In this document: positions 36,857-45,616 of the stretch, piece by piece
Position numbering within the stretch: position 1 is the first letter of the stretch
How the letters are laid out: each line of letters opens with the position of its first letter
From: an uncultured Gemmiger sp.
GTDB taxonomy: Bacteria; Bacillota; Clostridia; Oscillospirales; Ruminococcaceae
NCBI GenBank assembly: GCA_947631565.1
Contig: CANRLV010000010.1
Location: 1-49,996, forward strand
Direction of reading: 5' to 3'
DNA: 49,996 nt
The notes under the pieces: generated by a model
What the model was told of the DNA's origin: nothing
What the model saw: only the letters and a program-made list of their open reading frames with translations
Database searches by the model: none
Made by a program: the position numbers and the translations under genes

Positions 36857-37732
36857 TCATTCCGCCGCGGCGGCGGGTATGGCGGCCAGATCGGTGCGGG
36901 TGCCGCGGCAGCGGGCGCGATAGGCCAGCGGCGGGATGCCCTGGCTGCGCTTGAAGCTCTGCGAAAAATAACTGGGGGACGAGAAGCCCAGCATCTCGGA
37001 GATCTCGGTCAGGCTCAGGCGCGTCTCGGACAGCAGGTGCAGGCTTTCGCGGATGCGCCGCTCCAGCAGGTAGCTGATGGGCGAGATGCCGTACTCCCGC
37101 GAGAAGGCGTGGGACAGGTAGAACCGGCTCACATGGGCCACACGGGCCAGGTCCTCCAGCGTGAGGTTCTCTTTGTAATGCTTCTCGATATAGCGGCGGA
37201 CCAGGGCGCATTCCCGGCTCACGCGGTGGCTGGCCGCCGCTGTGTGCGAGGCGCTGCCGGAGTACCGGTCCAGGTAGACGAGCAAGATCTCCAGCAGGTC
37301 CTGGCAGATGATGGGGTAGCCGGGGCGCCTGGTCTCGGCCTCCTGCAGCAGGGTGGCCAGGAAGAACCGGAAGTACGATGCCCCCGCCCCCGCGCGCAGG
37401 ATGGCGTAGCCGGGGTCATCCTCGGCCGCGCGCAGCCCCGCCACGCCCATGACCAGATATTCCAGCGGGGCGTCGGGGGTGCTGTCCTCGGTGTGGGGCA
37501 CGTCGGCATTGATGAGGATGATGTCGTTGGTGCTCACGGGGACGCGGCGGTCACGCAGGCACAGCACGCCGCGCCCGCCGGTGACGAAAAACACCTCGGC
37601 ACAGGGATGCGTGTGCAGCACGGCGTTCCACTCCGCGCTGTAGCGCGATACCGTCACATACAGCAGCCGGGTCACACTGCGGTCCAGCGGCGCCACGCCG
37701 TCCCCCGAGATCTCATAGCGGCTCGTGCCCAT
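36857..37732 (-). CDS. AraC-family transcriptional regulator
   Basis: The protein has 291 residues. An N-terminal cupin-like sensing domain (about 1-130) contains LHTHPCAEVFFVTGGRGVLC and DIILINADVPHTED. The C-terminal double helix-turn-helix (about 190-280) contains LTLEDLARVAHVSRFYLSHA, FSREYGISPISYLLERRIRE, and the family signature SLTEISEMLGFSSPSYFSQS ending FKRSQGIPPLAYR. The layout is that of sugar or metabolite-responsive AraC activators. ATG 37732 is preceded by GGGGGG; the longer frame upstream has no ribosome binding site. It is monocistronic, with promoter 37818-37847. Its target is not evident here. Confidence 0.92.
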   Translation of the reverse strand: MGTSRYEISGDGVAPLDRSVTRLLYVTVSRYSAEWNAVLHTHPCAEVFFVTGGRGVLCLRDRRVPVSTNDIILINADVPHTEDSTPDAPLEYLVMGVAGLRAAEDDPGYAILRAGAGASYFRFFLATLLQEAETRRPGYPIICQDLLEILLVYLDRYSGSASHTAAASHRVSRECALVRRYIEKHYKENLTLEDLARVAHVSRFYLSHAFSREYGISPISYLLERRIRESLHLLSETRLSLTEISEMLGFSSPSYFSQSFKRSQGIPPLAYRARCRGTRTDLAAIPAAAAE

Positions 37733-37817
37733 ATTGATCCCCCCTTGCACGCACAGGATACAAAAGCCGGCGGGCGACCCGGCCGGCCAAACCAAATCCA
37801 ACAGAATACCGATTTTT

Positions 37818-37847
37818 ATTATACCCCGCGAAGGGCGGGCGCGGCAA
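37818..37847 (-). promoter_or_regulatory. Promoter of AraC-type gene
   Basis: Minus strand TTGCCG (37842-37847), 18 bp, TATAAT (37818-37823). Confidence 0.6.
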
Positions 37848-38125
37848 GGTGTAAAACGCCCAAAATCGCCCGCTGCTTTTTAGAGATGTTGCCCAATATC
37901 GGTACAGCGCTTTAAAGCGACGGGCGGACGTCAAAACGGACGGATACGGCGGGGGAAGCCGGCCGGGACAACGGCCGGTCTCCCCAAAAAGAACAGCCCG
38001 CGAACCGGCGCGGGAAGTGGATTTACAAAAATAAAAAGGAACAGGATGCAGAATAAGCAAGAAACATAAAAAACGCGGCAAGATGGGGGCTTGCGCCCCA
38101 CCCCGCGTACCGGTATACTGTTATC

Positions 38126-38225
38126 AGAAAGCAGGATCATCACACAGCGATCATCTTCTTCATCCCCTCTTTTTGACCAAACCCGCCGCGGGCGCCCCAA
38201 AAGGCCCGCGGCGGGTTTGGTTTTT
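38126..38225 (+). ncRNA. Candidate small RNA of about 100 nt
   Basis: A promoter TTGCGC (38091-38096), 17 bp, TATACT (38114-38119) and a very strong intrinsic terminator (CCCGCCGCGGGC / GCCCGCGGCGGG, 38182-38215, then TTTGGTTTTT) enclose only about 55 nt with no ATG behind a ribosome binding site. The free 5' part contains GATCATC twice (38135-38141 and 38150-38156). No known family is recognised. Confidence 0.45.
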
Positions 38226-38274
38226 GGGAACACGCCGGGAATAAACACGGCTAGCTTGAAAAAACAAACTCAAT

Positions 38275-38349
38275 ATGTAACATGTTACATAGAAACTTGC
38301 AAAAAATAAAAATAAAAGGGTTGACATAGACTGCTGCATTTGTTATAGT
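38275..38349 (+). promoter_or_regulatory. Promoter with upstream 16-bp perfect palindrome
   Basis: ATGTAACATGTTACAT (38275-38290) is a perfect palindrome 30 bp upstream of TTGACA (38321-38326), 17 bp, TATAGT (38344-38349). The promoter is near consensus and drives the small peptide and the HTH-dynamin gene. The palindrome is a plausible operator for a dimeric regulator. Confidence 0.75.
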
Positions 38350-38407
38350 GCAGATGCAGGGGGCGCAAAACGACCTGCACATTATGATACAGAAGGAGGC
38401 GAAGGGC

Positions 38408-38542
38408 ATGAAACCGGCTCTGCTTATGCTGCTCGCACCGGCCGTTTTGATGATGGCCGCGGTCTGGGCCGATCACGCGGCGGAGCCCGCCAAGGCGCTG
38501 CCTGGCGGCGGTACGATCCGCATCCATGTCGATGCTGAGTAA
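38408..38542 (+). CDS. Small secreted or membrane peptide, unknown
   Basis: This 44-residue product starts MKPALLMLLAPAVLMMAAVW, a signal-like hydrophobic helix, then DHAAEPAKALPGGGTIRIHV and a short end. AAGGAGG lies 8 nt before ATG 38408. It is 48 nt upstream of the HTH-dynamin gene and behind the same strong promoter, so the two are co-transcribed. It could be a membrane-anchored micro-protein or a precursor peptide with a possible cleavage near WADHA. The family is unknown. Confidence 0.6.
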   Translation: MKPALLMLLAPAVLMMAAVWADHAAEPAKALPGGGTIRIHVDAE

Positions 38543-38590
38543 GGCGTATCACACCACAAACACGAAAGAGACAGCAAAAGGAGAAGGGTT

Positions 38591-40873
38591 ATGAAATTTG
38601 ACCTCAAAACACTGCGGGAGCGCAAGGGTATGACGGCGGAAGAGTTCGCGCAGGCGCTGACGCGGTGCTGGAACGAAAGCTATCCGCAGGACCCGCGCAG
38701 CTTCACTATGGACATGGTCATCCGGATGGAGAAAAGACCCGGCCGGATCGACGCGGATACGATGGACTTGATCTGCAAAATCTACGGCATGACGTATGAG
38801 CAGCTGCGGCAACCGCCGCACCTGCATCTGGAGCCGCCGGAGATCAAAGACAACTGGCAGGAGGTCAGCCGCTGGAAAGAGCAGCTTGAGAAGGACATGG
38901 AAAACCTGCCGGCGGCGGTAAAAGAAAAATACAAGCCGGCGCTTAAGGAATACCGCGGGCTGCTGGCACAGAGCACACGCAAGCTCAAGATCGCGCTTGA
39001 AGGGCATCCCGACGCCGGAAAAAGTACGATGCTGAACCAACTGATCGGCAAAGAAATCATTCCGACAAACTGGACGCCGACCACCTCGTCGGTCGCCATC
39101 GTCAAGGATATACAGGACCGGCCGAAATGGTTTGCGCCCAACACCGTCGCCGTTCTGCGCGATGGGGCGGACTGGGACTGCTTTGACGCGGAGGACGAGG
39201 ATACCGTACAGGAGCGTGAGGAAGCCATCCTGGCCAAGGGGGATTACAGCCTGATCGCGGAATACGGTGCCCACGACGGCGCCCACGCGGAGGAAAGTGT
39301 CGGCTGTATCCTGGTCTATGTTGACAGTCCGCTGCTGCGCAACTGTGATTTTGTGGACCTGCCCGGTTTCAATCCGCTGGGCAGCGGCCCCGTGCAGGAC
39401 CGGACGGTGAACGATCCGCTGACGCGCGACACGATGCTCAGCTCGCAGGCGCTGGACAAAGTGGCCGGCCTTATCTATCTGAGCCCGGCGAACAGCTATT
39501 TGTATGGGGACGACCTGACAATGGCGGCGGCGGGGCTCAGGGCGATGACGGTCCTCGAGCGCCGCGGCGAAAACAAGGTCAAGCCGTTTGGGAACGTTTT
39601 CTTTGTGGCCACGCAAGCCAACACGGTGGCACATGGCGATTTGGAACAGCTCGCTCGCATCTGTGATGATGCGGCCAACCGCGTTTGGAAGCAGATAGAG
39701 GGCAGCCCCAAAATCGAGGCTCGGCGCAAAGACTCGCACTACGACTGCGGCCTGGCCGATCTCCGCAAACGCTTTTTTACCTCCGAGATGGAATCGCCGG
39801 CCCTGACGGAGGCGTTCTATCAGGATCTGGCCGCCTTTTTGCAGGAGCTGCCCCTCGTTCAGAAAAAGCGCATCTCGGACGAGATCCAGTTGTTTCGTAA
39901 AGGGCAGGCTGCAGTCTTTGCTGATGCCGTGAACCAGTATAAGGCCATCCGTGACGACCACAACGCGGCGCGCGCCAGGCTGGATGCGATGGATGAGGGC
40001 GAAAGCGAGCGCGCGGAAGCGCTTCGCAGCAGCGAGCGCGAAGCCACCGATATCATCCTTGCCATGCAGCAGGACACGCGCAGCCAGTGCCGTGCCATCT
40101 ACAGCCGCATCATCAACGCCGAAAATATTGTTCGCGTCATCGAGGAAAACGGCTTCAAGAAAAATAAGCGGGACCTGCAGGAGCTGGTCAGCCTGCTCAA
40201 TGCCATGCTGGAGAACCAAATCAGCGCCGAGCTGACGGACAAGGCTCGCAAGCTCGAGGAAGAAATCAACGTTCTTCTCAACAAGACCCAGCGAAATTTT
40301 GACCGCGCGGTGAATACGGGCTTTGATATGAACGCTTCGCTGTTCAATTTCAATGTCGGCCGCGCCTTTGCCGGCGGGTTGTCGGGTCTGGCCGCATTTG
40401 GGGCCCTGTCGGCCTGGGCAGCATCCTGCGGCAATCTGGGCGGCTACATTCTGGTCGCCAAGGCCGCCGGCGTTCTGTCGTCCGTCGGTATCCATGTCGG
40501 CGGCGCAGCGGCGGCCACGGCCGGCGTGGCCGCGCTGGGCGGACCGGTGGTGCTTGGCATCGCCATCGCAGTGTTGGCTGCGGTGACTGTGCTCCTTATG
40601 CTGGGCGGCACATGGAAAAAAGTCATCGGCAACAAAATCGCCAAGATCTACGCGGAAAAGGGCGTGCCGGATAAGCTGCTGGAGGCCTGCGACAAATATT
40701 GGGAGGATACCCTTACGGCGTTCCGCGCCGGTATGGAGCAGGTGGAACAGGAATGGCAGGCACAGCGCAGGGAATATCGGAAACGGGTGGAGGACCTTGA
40801 CGAGGACACCCTCGCGCAGGACATTGAGGATGCCGAGCAGATACGCGACTTCTTCGCCGGGAAAGTGGCGTGA
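38591..40873 (+). CDS. Dynamin-like GTPase with N-terminal XRE helix-turn-helix
   Basis: The protein has 760 residues. The N-terminus (1-75) is XRE-like: KFDLKTLRERKGMTAEEFAQ, then DADTMDLICKIYGMTYEQLR. After a helical linker comes a dynamin-type GTPase domain (about 130-430) with P-loop LEGHPDAGKSTMLNQLIGKE, a switch threonine region TPTTSSVAIVKD, G3 FVDLPGFNPLGSG and a G4-like FFVATQAN. Long helices follow (430-575), then Gly/Ala-rich hydrophobic segments (about 585-675: AFAGGLSGLAAFGALSAW, GVAALGGPVVLGIAIAVLAA) and a C-terminal coiled coil. It should remodel or patrol membranes; some bacterial dynamins give antiphage protection. The HTH fusion is unusual. AAAGGAG precedes the ATG. Confidence 0.85.
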   Translation: MKFDLKTLRERKGMTAEEFAQALTRCWNESYPQDPRSFTMDMVIRMEKRPGRIDADTMDLICKIYGMTYEQLRQPPHLHLEPPEIKDNWQEVSRWKEQLEKDMENLPAAVKEKYKPALKEYRGLLAQSTRKLKIALEGHPDAGKSTMLNQLIGKEIIPTNWTPTTSSVAIVKDIQDRPKWFAPNTVAVLRDGADWDCFDAEDEDTVQEREEAILAKGDYSLIAEYGAHDGAHAEESVGCILVYVDSPLLRNCDFVDLPGFNPLGSGPVQDRTVNDPLTRDTMLSSQALDKVAGLIYLSPANSYLYGDDLTMAAAGLRAMTVLERRGENKVKPFGNVFFVATQANTVAHGDLEQLARICDDAANRVWKQIEGSPKIEARRKDSHYDCGLADLRKRFFTSEMESPALTEAFYQDLAAFLQELPLVQKKRISDEIQLFRKGQAAVFADAVNQYKAIRDDHNAARARLDAMDEGESERAEALRSSEREATDIILAMQQDTRSQCRAIYSRIINAENIVRVIEENGFKKNKRDLQELVSLLNAMLENQISAELTDKARKLEEEINVLLNKTQRNFDRAVNTGFDMNASLFNFNVGRAFAGGLSGLAAFGALSAWAASCGNLGGYILVAKAAGVLSSVGIHVGGAAAATAGVAALGGPVVLGIAIAVLAAVTVLLMLGGTWKKVIGNKIAKIYAEKGVPDKLLEACDKYWEDTLTAFRAGMEQVEQEWQAQRREYRKRVEDLDEDTLAQDIEDAEQIRDFFAGKVA

Positions 40874-41099
40874 CGCCCGCGGCCGCATCGTGGAGCTTAC
40901 CTGCGTACAATCTATGCGCAGGGCAGCAGCTCCGCGATGCGGCCCAAAATTAAAAATCCCTACTACAGGAACAAAATATAGTACATAATCAGCCAATAAT
41001 GCAAAAAACAGGGGGAAATATAAAATTATTTTTTACAAGCAAATCGCCCCGTGACAGGTGTATGATAAGAGTACCAAAACAAACAAGGAGGAAGGAACA

Positions 41100-42046
41100 A
41101 TGGAAAAGAACGAATCCGGTACGGCGGTCGCTGCGGCCCGCAGCGCGGCGGAAGGCAAGATCGGGGCGGAGGCGGCCTCGCGTGCCGGCCATAACCCCAA
41201 CCTGAAGGGCATTGTGCACGAGGTCATGGTCAAGGACCGCTACAATGCCGACCCCAGGCGGCTGCTGGATGGCAGCGAGGCGATTCTGGCAAAATCGCCG
41301 ACGGCGGTGCGGGACGACGTGCTCATCATGCGCGACGGCCGCGTGGTGGGGCGGATGCAGCTCAAGGATACGCCGGCCTCTGCCGGCGATGTCATCCGCC
41401 GGGTGCAGAGCAAGCAGTATGCCGGCACCAGGCTGTGCGGCACCGAGGAAACGGTGCAGGCGTACGACCGGTGCGCGGCGGCAGCGCGCGGCAAGCCGGT
41501 CACGCAGAAGATGACGAGCACGGGGATATCGTCGGACGATACCGCGCGCGTCGCCATCCAGACCATCGGCGACGGCGCCGGCAAGCTCACCGCGCAGATG
41601 GTGGGCAAGGTCGCAGCCAGCTCCGGCGCGGCCGGCGCGGCCGTCTCGGGCGGCCTCGCGGCCCTGACCTCCGGCGTGCAGCTGCTGGAGGGCGACATCG
41701 ACGGCAGCGAGTTCGCCGGCAACGTGGCGGACGCCGCGGTCAAGGGCGGGCTGAGCGCTGCCGGCGCCAGCGTGGCGGGCACGGCGGCCTCGGCCGGTGT
41801 GGCCACGGTCCTTGCCGGCACGGCCGCGTCGCCCATGCTGCCGGCGATCGCGGGTGTCGCTGCCGCGCTGGGCGCGGGCGCCGCGATCGCCGGGGGCTGG
41901 AGGAGGTCGTCGGCGACTCGGTCGGCGCCGTCGCCGAGGGAGTCGCCGGCATGGTCGGCGATGTCTTCGAGGACGTTGGCCTTGCGCTCGGCGGTGCCTT
42001 CGATGCGGCCGCCGATTTCGTGCGCGGCTGTTTCTGGTGGATCTGA
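41100..42046 (+). pseudogene. Gly/Ala-rich membrane protein, frameshifted
   Basis: ATG 41100 follows AAGGAGGAAGGAAC. The first frame encodes a soluble N-terminal part (HNPNLKGIVHEVMVKDRYNA, IMRDGRVVGRMQLKDTPASA, QSKQYAGTRLCGTEETVQAY; about 1-150), then Gly/Ala-rich hydrophobic helices (VGKVAASSGAAGAAVSGGLA, ASVAGTAASAGVATVLAGTA). At the five-G run near 41892-41896 coding moves to another frame: LEEVVGDSVGAVAEGVAGMV then VFEDVGLALGGAFDAAADFV, stopping at 42046. Adding one G restores a single protein of about 315 residues. This is a recent mutation, a sequencing error or a slippage site. The glycine-zipper look suggests membrane insertion or pore formation. The family is unknown. Confidence 0.7.
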
Positions 42047-42064
42047 GGGGGGACGAAGAGGACC

Positions 42065-42093
42065 GCAGGCGCCGGGGAACACCCGGCGCCTGC
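42065..42093. terminator. Bidirectional 12-bp hairpin between convergent genes
   Basis: Perfect arms GCAGGCGCCGGG / CCCGGCGCCTGC with a GAACA loop. The T tract is weak on both strands, but the position between convergent stops supports termination. Confidence 0.65.
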
Positions 42094-42115
42094 GCGTTTG
42101 CAGCCAGAAAAACCA

Positions 42116-43576
42116 CTACAGGAATCTCTCGGAAAAATCTTCGTATTTGCCCGAACAATTCGCGTTGACCTGGTTTATGATGTAGGCATCGGCCAACTGC
42201 TGCATATAAAGAGGGATTTTGCTGCTGTTGTCCGCCTTGAAATAGCATGTGATGCAGGGGTCGGCGGAGCTGTCCGAGTTCAGGTGCTTAAAGGATCTAA
42301 GGCGGATACTTTTCGCTTTTATGCAGAAGAATCGAACAAGGTCCTGCGGCAGATGCTGGCTTTGATCGGGTTTGATAAAAACATCATAACTGTCTGTAAG
42401 AAAGCCCCTGTTGAAAATCGCATCCCAGTACCAATTCAATATCATTTCCCGCATTTTATGGTCGGAAACGGATGTACGCGGTTTGCCGCGCAAAGCGTTC
42501 AGCAAAATTTCTTCAGGCGGCCGAGGCTTGTCGACCGGAGCATCCGCCCGCTCGAACATGGCCCGCAGGGCAAGGGAAAACAAAATCAAAAATTCTTCCT
42601 TGGAAGGGATGGGGGAGGCCGGTGCAGCAGAAGGATGATGGTACATATTGCGGGTGGCTTTACAGAGATTCGCAAGGCTTTTGTCCCATGAGGATTTAAT
42701 GCTGGAAGGCTGGACCGCATTTTCAAACAGAAAAAAAGCATCGCCCAGTATATCGCCAAGGTCCAGCCTGCGGGCCGCCAAAGCCTCCTGGATCTTCTCG
42801 ACACGTTCTTTTTTCTTTTCCTTGACCGTATCGGGTGCCACAGATTTTTTGGGGTTCTGCGTCAGGGCATAATCCAGCAGCGGCCCCAGACGGTTGCGGT
42901 CCTCATCGGCAATGGGCCCGTTTTGCCCATCATCATACTCTATCCAGAATTGGAGAAGCTCCTTTGCCAACGTGATAACGGTCCTGTCCGTGAGATCCTG
43001 CGGCCGGAAACGGTCACGCAAAAGAGCTTGAAGCGGGGACTTGGACGAAGGATTGGGATCGGTGCTTTTTTGGCAAAAGCTAAGATTGTAGGTATCAAGA
43101 TCCAACGCATCAAGCTCAGTCCAGATATCATCCTCACGGAACGCGGTCAAGAACACGATGTTTTCCCGCGCAATATGGCAGGCCTCAACCAGATATGTGG
43201 CCAAAGTACAGCCAATCAACAGCGCTTTCAGTTCATCACGGTCCAAGGCAGCCAATCTCTCTGGCTGCAGGCGGCGTCCGATACCGTACGGCTTCAGCGC
43301 ACACAAAAAACCACTCCACTTTTCCGGCCGATTCCACGGAAGTGACTGCGATAAGTCGAGGTCCAGAATGAATAATTCATATTGATGAGGATGCTGTTCC
43401 ATGTGCCCCGGCAGATCTGTCATATCTTCCAGGAGCGTAACGCGCCGGGAAAATTCATCACCAAAAACACTTTGGACCTCGTCAGTGCGGTCTGCCGAAG
43501 TCTTAAGGTCATCGCTCAAAATGGCCGGCTGTTCGGAAAAATCTTCGACCCAAAGGATATCCTTGACTATAGCCAA
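42116..43576 (-). CDS. Receiver-like protein with large helical C-terminus, unknown
   Basis: The protein has 486 residues. The N-terminus looks like a divergent REC domain: KDILWVEDFSEQPAI (acidic pair), YELFILDLDLSQSLPW (acceptor-Asp strand), ENIVFLTAFREDD (beta4 with Thr) and a Lys in FCQKS, with an insertion between strands. The rest (about 190-486) is mostly helical, for example ITLAKELLQFWIEYDDGQNG, KEKKKERVEKIQEALAARRL, SSWDKSLANLCKATRNMYHH and LILFSLALRAMFERAD. No DNA-binding or enzymatic domain is recognised. The start codon is TTG at 43576, with AGGAGG 7 nt before it. It lies 33 nt after the HATPase gene and is probably its partner. Confidence 0.75.
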   Translation of the reverse strand: MAIVKDILWVEDFSEQPAILSDDLKTSADRTDEVQSVFGDEFSRRVTLLEDMTDLPGHMEQHPHQYELFILDLDLSQSLPWNRPEKWSGFLCALKPYGIGRRLQPERLAALDRDELKALLIGCTLATYLVEACHIARENIVFLTAFREDDIWTELDALDLDTYNLSFCQKSTDPNPSSKSPLQALLRDRFRPQDLTDRTVITLAKELLQFWIEYDDGQNGPIADEDRNRLGPLLDYALTQNPKKSVAPDTVKEKKKERVEKIQEALAARRLDLGDILGDAFFLFENAVQPSSIKSSWDKSLANLCKATRNMYHHPSAAPASPIPSKEEFLILFSLALRAMFERADAPVDKPRPPEEILLNALRGKPRTSVSDHKMREMILNWYWDAIFNRGFLTDSYDVFIKPDQSQHLPQDLVRFFCIKAKSIRLRSFKHLNSDSSADPCITCYFKADNSSKIPLYMQQLADAYIINQVNANCSGKYEDFSERFL

Positions 43577-43609
43577 TGCGGCACCTCCTCTACACCTGAT
43601 GCGTGAGAC

Positions 43610-45421
43610 TCACGTTTCGTCGGAGGGGAGAAAGATGCCTTTGTGCAGGATGACTTGAGTCTGATAGCTTCCGTCGGCTTTGGTACAGGCAACGCTGGTC
43701 ATATCATATCCGTTCAGGATATGCAGCATTTCGTTCAGGCCGGAAAGGCCATTTCCTTTCAGATGGTCCGGCACCTGCGCGGGCAGAGCGTTCGTCAGCG
43801 TGATGGTGCGGTATTCGCCATCCTGCCCAAAGGCGATCTGGATGGGCCGGGTCAGGTCGCCGTATTTCAGGGCATTGAACACGAGCTCGGCGAGGATGTC
43901 CTGCAAAAGCACGGCCATGAAGGAGCTTTCATACATACGCGGCGCCTGCCAGATATCGTCCTCCGTTACCGCAAAGCGGATGGGCGGGTCGATGCTTTGC
44001 AGCCACGTCAGGCAGGGCTGCTTTTCGGCGATGACTTTTGCCTCAAAGTCCGGGCGGAGCAGCGTGCCGTCCGCCGGCCGGGCCCGGATACGGTCCCTGG
44101 CGATGGCTGCTTTGCGGTCGCTGGCGTTGTATAAAACGCGGTACAGGCACAGGCGCACGGCGGAATCGAGCAGATCCGCCACACCGACGGCACCATCCTC
44201 CCCGGCAGGTGCAAAGCTGTTCCGGATGCGAGCAAACAGTTCCTTGCCATCTTCACGGCAGCGCAGGTGCAGCATCTGGATGTCGGTACGCAGGTCCTGC
44301 TTGAGCTGCGTTTCCAGCACCAGACGCTGGGCCAGGGCGCGCAGCTCCGGGTCATCGTATTTTTTGGCGGCGGTAAACAGCTTTTCGGTGATATCCTCCA
44401 GCTGCAGGGTGCTCATATTGCCGCTGGTGTGCGCAAAGTTGCGCAGGATACGCTGAACGGAGAGGACCACTTCTCTGGTTTCCAGCGCGTACTTTTCGCT
44501 GTCCAGCAGGGTTTTGAGCTTTACGACAAAAGGAATGTCATCGCCGTCCTGATAACAAACGGGGACCGTCAGATGGAGACGGTGCTGCCGGCCGTTATAG
44601 TGCGCTGCCCGTTCCTGCGGCGTCACCGGGGTAGGGACACAGCACAGCCGGGGCAGGAGGAACGGCTCTTTTTCAGGCTCGCTCACCGCCAACATAAATG
44701 CCTGATAGCTTTTCGGAACGCGCGCGAAGCAGGCCTTGGCGGTGTCCAGGGCGGCACGGTCTGTCTTGTCGGGGAAATAGCGCGCGATCGCCTCCACAAA
44801 TAAATAGAGTGAAACGACGTACGGCTGGTCGTCCCCCTTGAATTCGTCACAGTCAAAGGCCATGGCGATAACTTCGGGAGTACTTGCGCCAAGCTTCAGC
44901 TCAGAATAGACAAATTCCGCAAAAGAATGCGCAAAAGCAACCTCGCGGCTCTTGAATTCGTCCAGGAGGCTGTTGCACACTTCTTTTGGCACACCGTACA
45001 GCGCACAGCCGTTGCACAAAGCGAAGGCGAGCGTCAGCTCTGTTTGCCAATCAGAATCATTCCAGCTTGAGACAGTGTCCGCCAGGGCATCTTTCAGCTT
45101 GGGCAGGTTGGCAGCGGGGATCAGTTCCTTTTTTTCTGTATACTCTACCGTGCGCGTGCGCGTTTCATAGCGGTGCGTTCCGGCAAGTGCACCGCCAATT
45201 GCGGATGCAAGGCCGGTCACGGCCCCAATGGGTCCTACCGCGCCGCCAAACAGAGCGCCTACCGCCATGCCCACACTGGAAGCTCCTGCGACAGCAGCGG
45301 ACACGATCGGTTTTTTATAGACTTGTTGGGTCACATGTAATATTTCATCCGTAAACCGGTTGAAAAGGGCATTCAACGCATTGATCTGCTCAAAAACATC
45401 CACTTTTTTATCCTGCGCCAT
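43610..45421 (-). CDS. Histidine-kinase-like ATPase with N-terminal membrane hairpin
   Basis: The protein has 603 residues. Near the N-terminus lies a Gly/Ala-rich hydrophobic stretch (about 40-85): PIVSAAVAGASSVGMAVGAL, then FGGAVGPIGAVTGLASAIGG. A long helical region follows. A possible degenerate dimerisation helix is SVQRILRNFAHTSGNMSTLQ (about 345). The C-terminal HATPase_c (about 510-600) shows the N box LAELVFNALKYGDL and G box GNGLSGLNEMLHILNG. A clear phospho-acceptor H box is lacking, so kinase activity is uncertain; GHKL ATPase activity is plausible. ATG 45421 has AGGGAGG at 9 nt. It is co-transcribed with the receiver-like gene, an atypical two-component pair. Confidence 0.75.
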   Translation of the reverse strand: MAQDKKVDVFEQINALNALFNRFTDEILHVTQQVYKKPIVSAAVAGASSVGMAVGALFGGAVGPIGAVTGLASAIGGALAGTHRYETRTRTVEYTEKKELIPAANLPKLKDALADTVSSWNDSDWQTELTLAFALCNGCALYGVPKEVCNSLLDEFKSREVAFAHSFAEFVYSELKLGASTPEVIAMAFDCDEFKGDDQPYVVSLYLFVEAIARYFPDKTDRAALDTAKACFARVPKSYQAFMLAVSEPEKEPFLLPRLCCVPTPVTPQERAAHYNGRQHRLHLTVPVCYQDGDDIPFVVKLKTLLDSEKYALETREVVLSVQRILRNFAHTSGNMSTLQLEDITEKLFTAAKKYDDPELRALAQRLVLETQLKQDLRTDIQMLHLRCREDGKELFARIRNSFAPAGEDGAVGVADLLDSAVRLCLYRVLYNASDRKAAIARDRIRARPADGTLLRPDFEAKVIAEKQPCLTWLQSIDPPIRFAVTEDDIWQAPRMYESSFMAVLLQDILAELVFNALKYGDLTRPIQIAFGQDGEYRTITLTNALPAQVPDHLKGNGLSGLNEMLHILNGYDMTSVACTKADGSYQTQVILHKGIFLPSDET

Positions 45422-45485
45422 GTGCATCTGCCTCCCTGAAGATATATTTGTTGAAAATATTGTCCCGTCATTGTCTGTCGGGAAT

Positions 45486-45514
45486 ATTGTACCACGCCGC
45501 GCACATTTTGTCAG
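45486..45514 (-). promoter_or_regulatory. Promoter of HATPase/receiver-like operon
   Basis: Minus strand CTGACA (45509-45514), 17 bp, TACAAT (45486-45491). Confidence 0.6.
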
Positions 45515-45549
45515 TGGCCAAATAAAACAAAAAATAAGTTCCTGTTTTA

Positions 45550-45578
45550 TTGAAAAAAAGGTATAAATATACTATAAT
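45550..45578 (+). promoter_or_regulatory. Promoter of WYL-type regulator gene
   Basis: TTGAAA (45550-45555), 17 bp, TATAAT (45573-45578). CCTGTTTTAT (45541-45550) and ATATAACAGG (about 45586-45595) form an imperfect inverted repeat around it, a candidate autoregulatory operator. Confidence 0.7.
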
Positions 45579-45616
45579 TTGTTCATATAACAGGTACATA
45601 TAAAGGAGGTACGCAT

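Noticed and set aside
41885-41900. Programmed -1 frameshift site at the G run
   Set aside because: There is no canonical X-XXY-YYZ heptamer in the zero frame and no obvious downstream pseudoknot; mutation, slippage or sequencing error is simpler.
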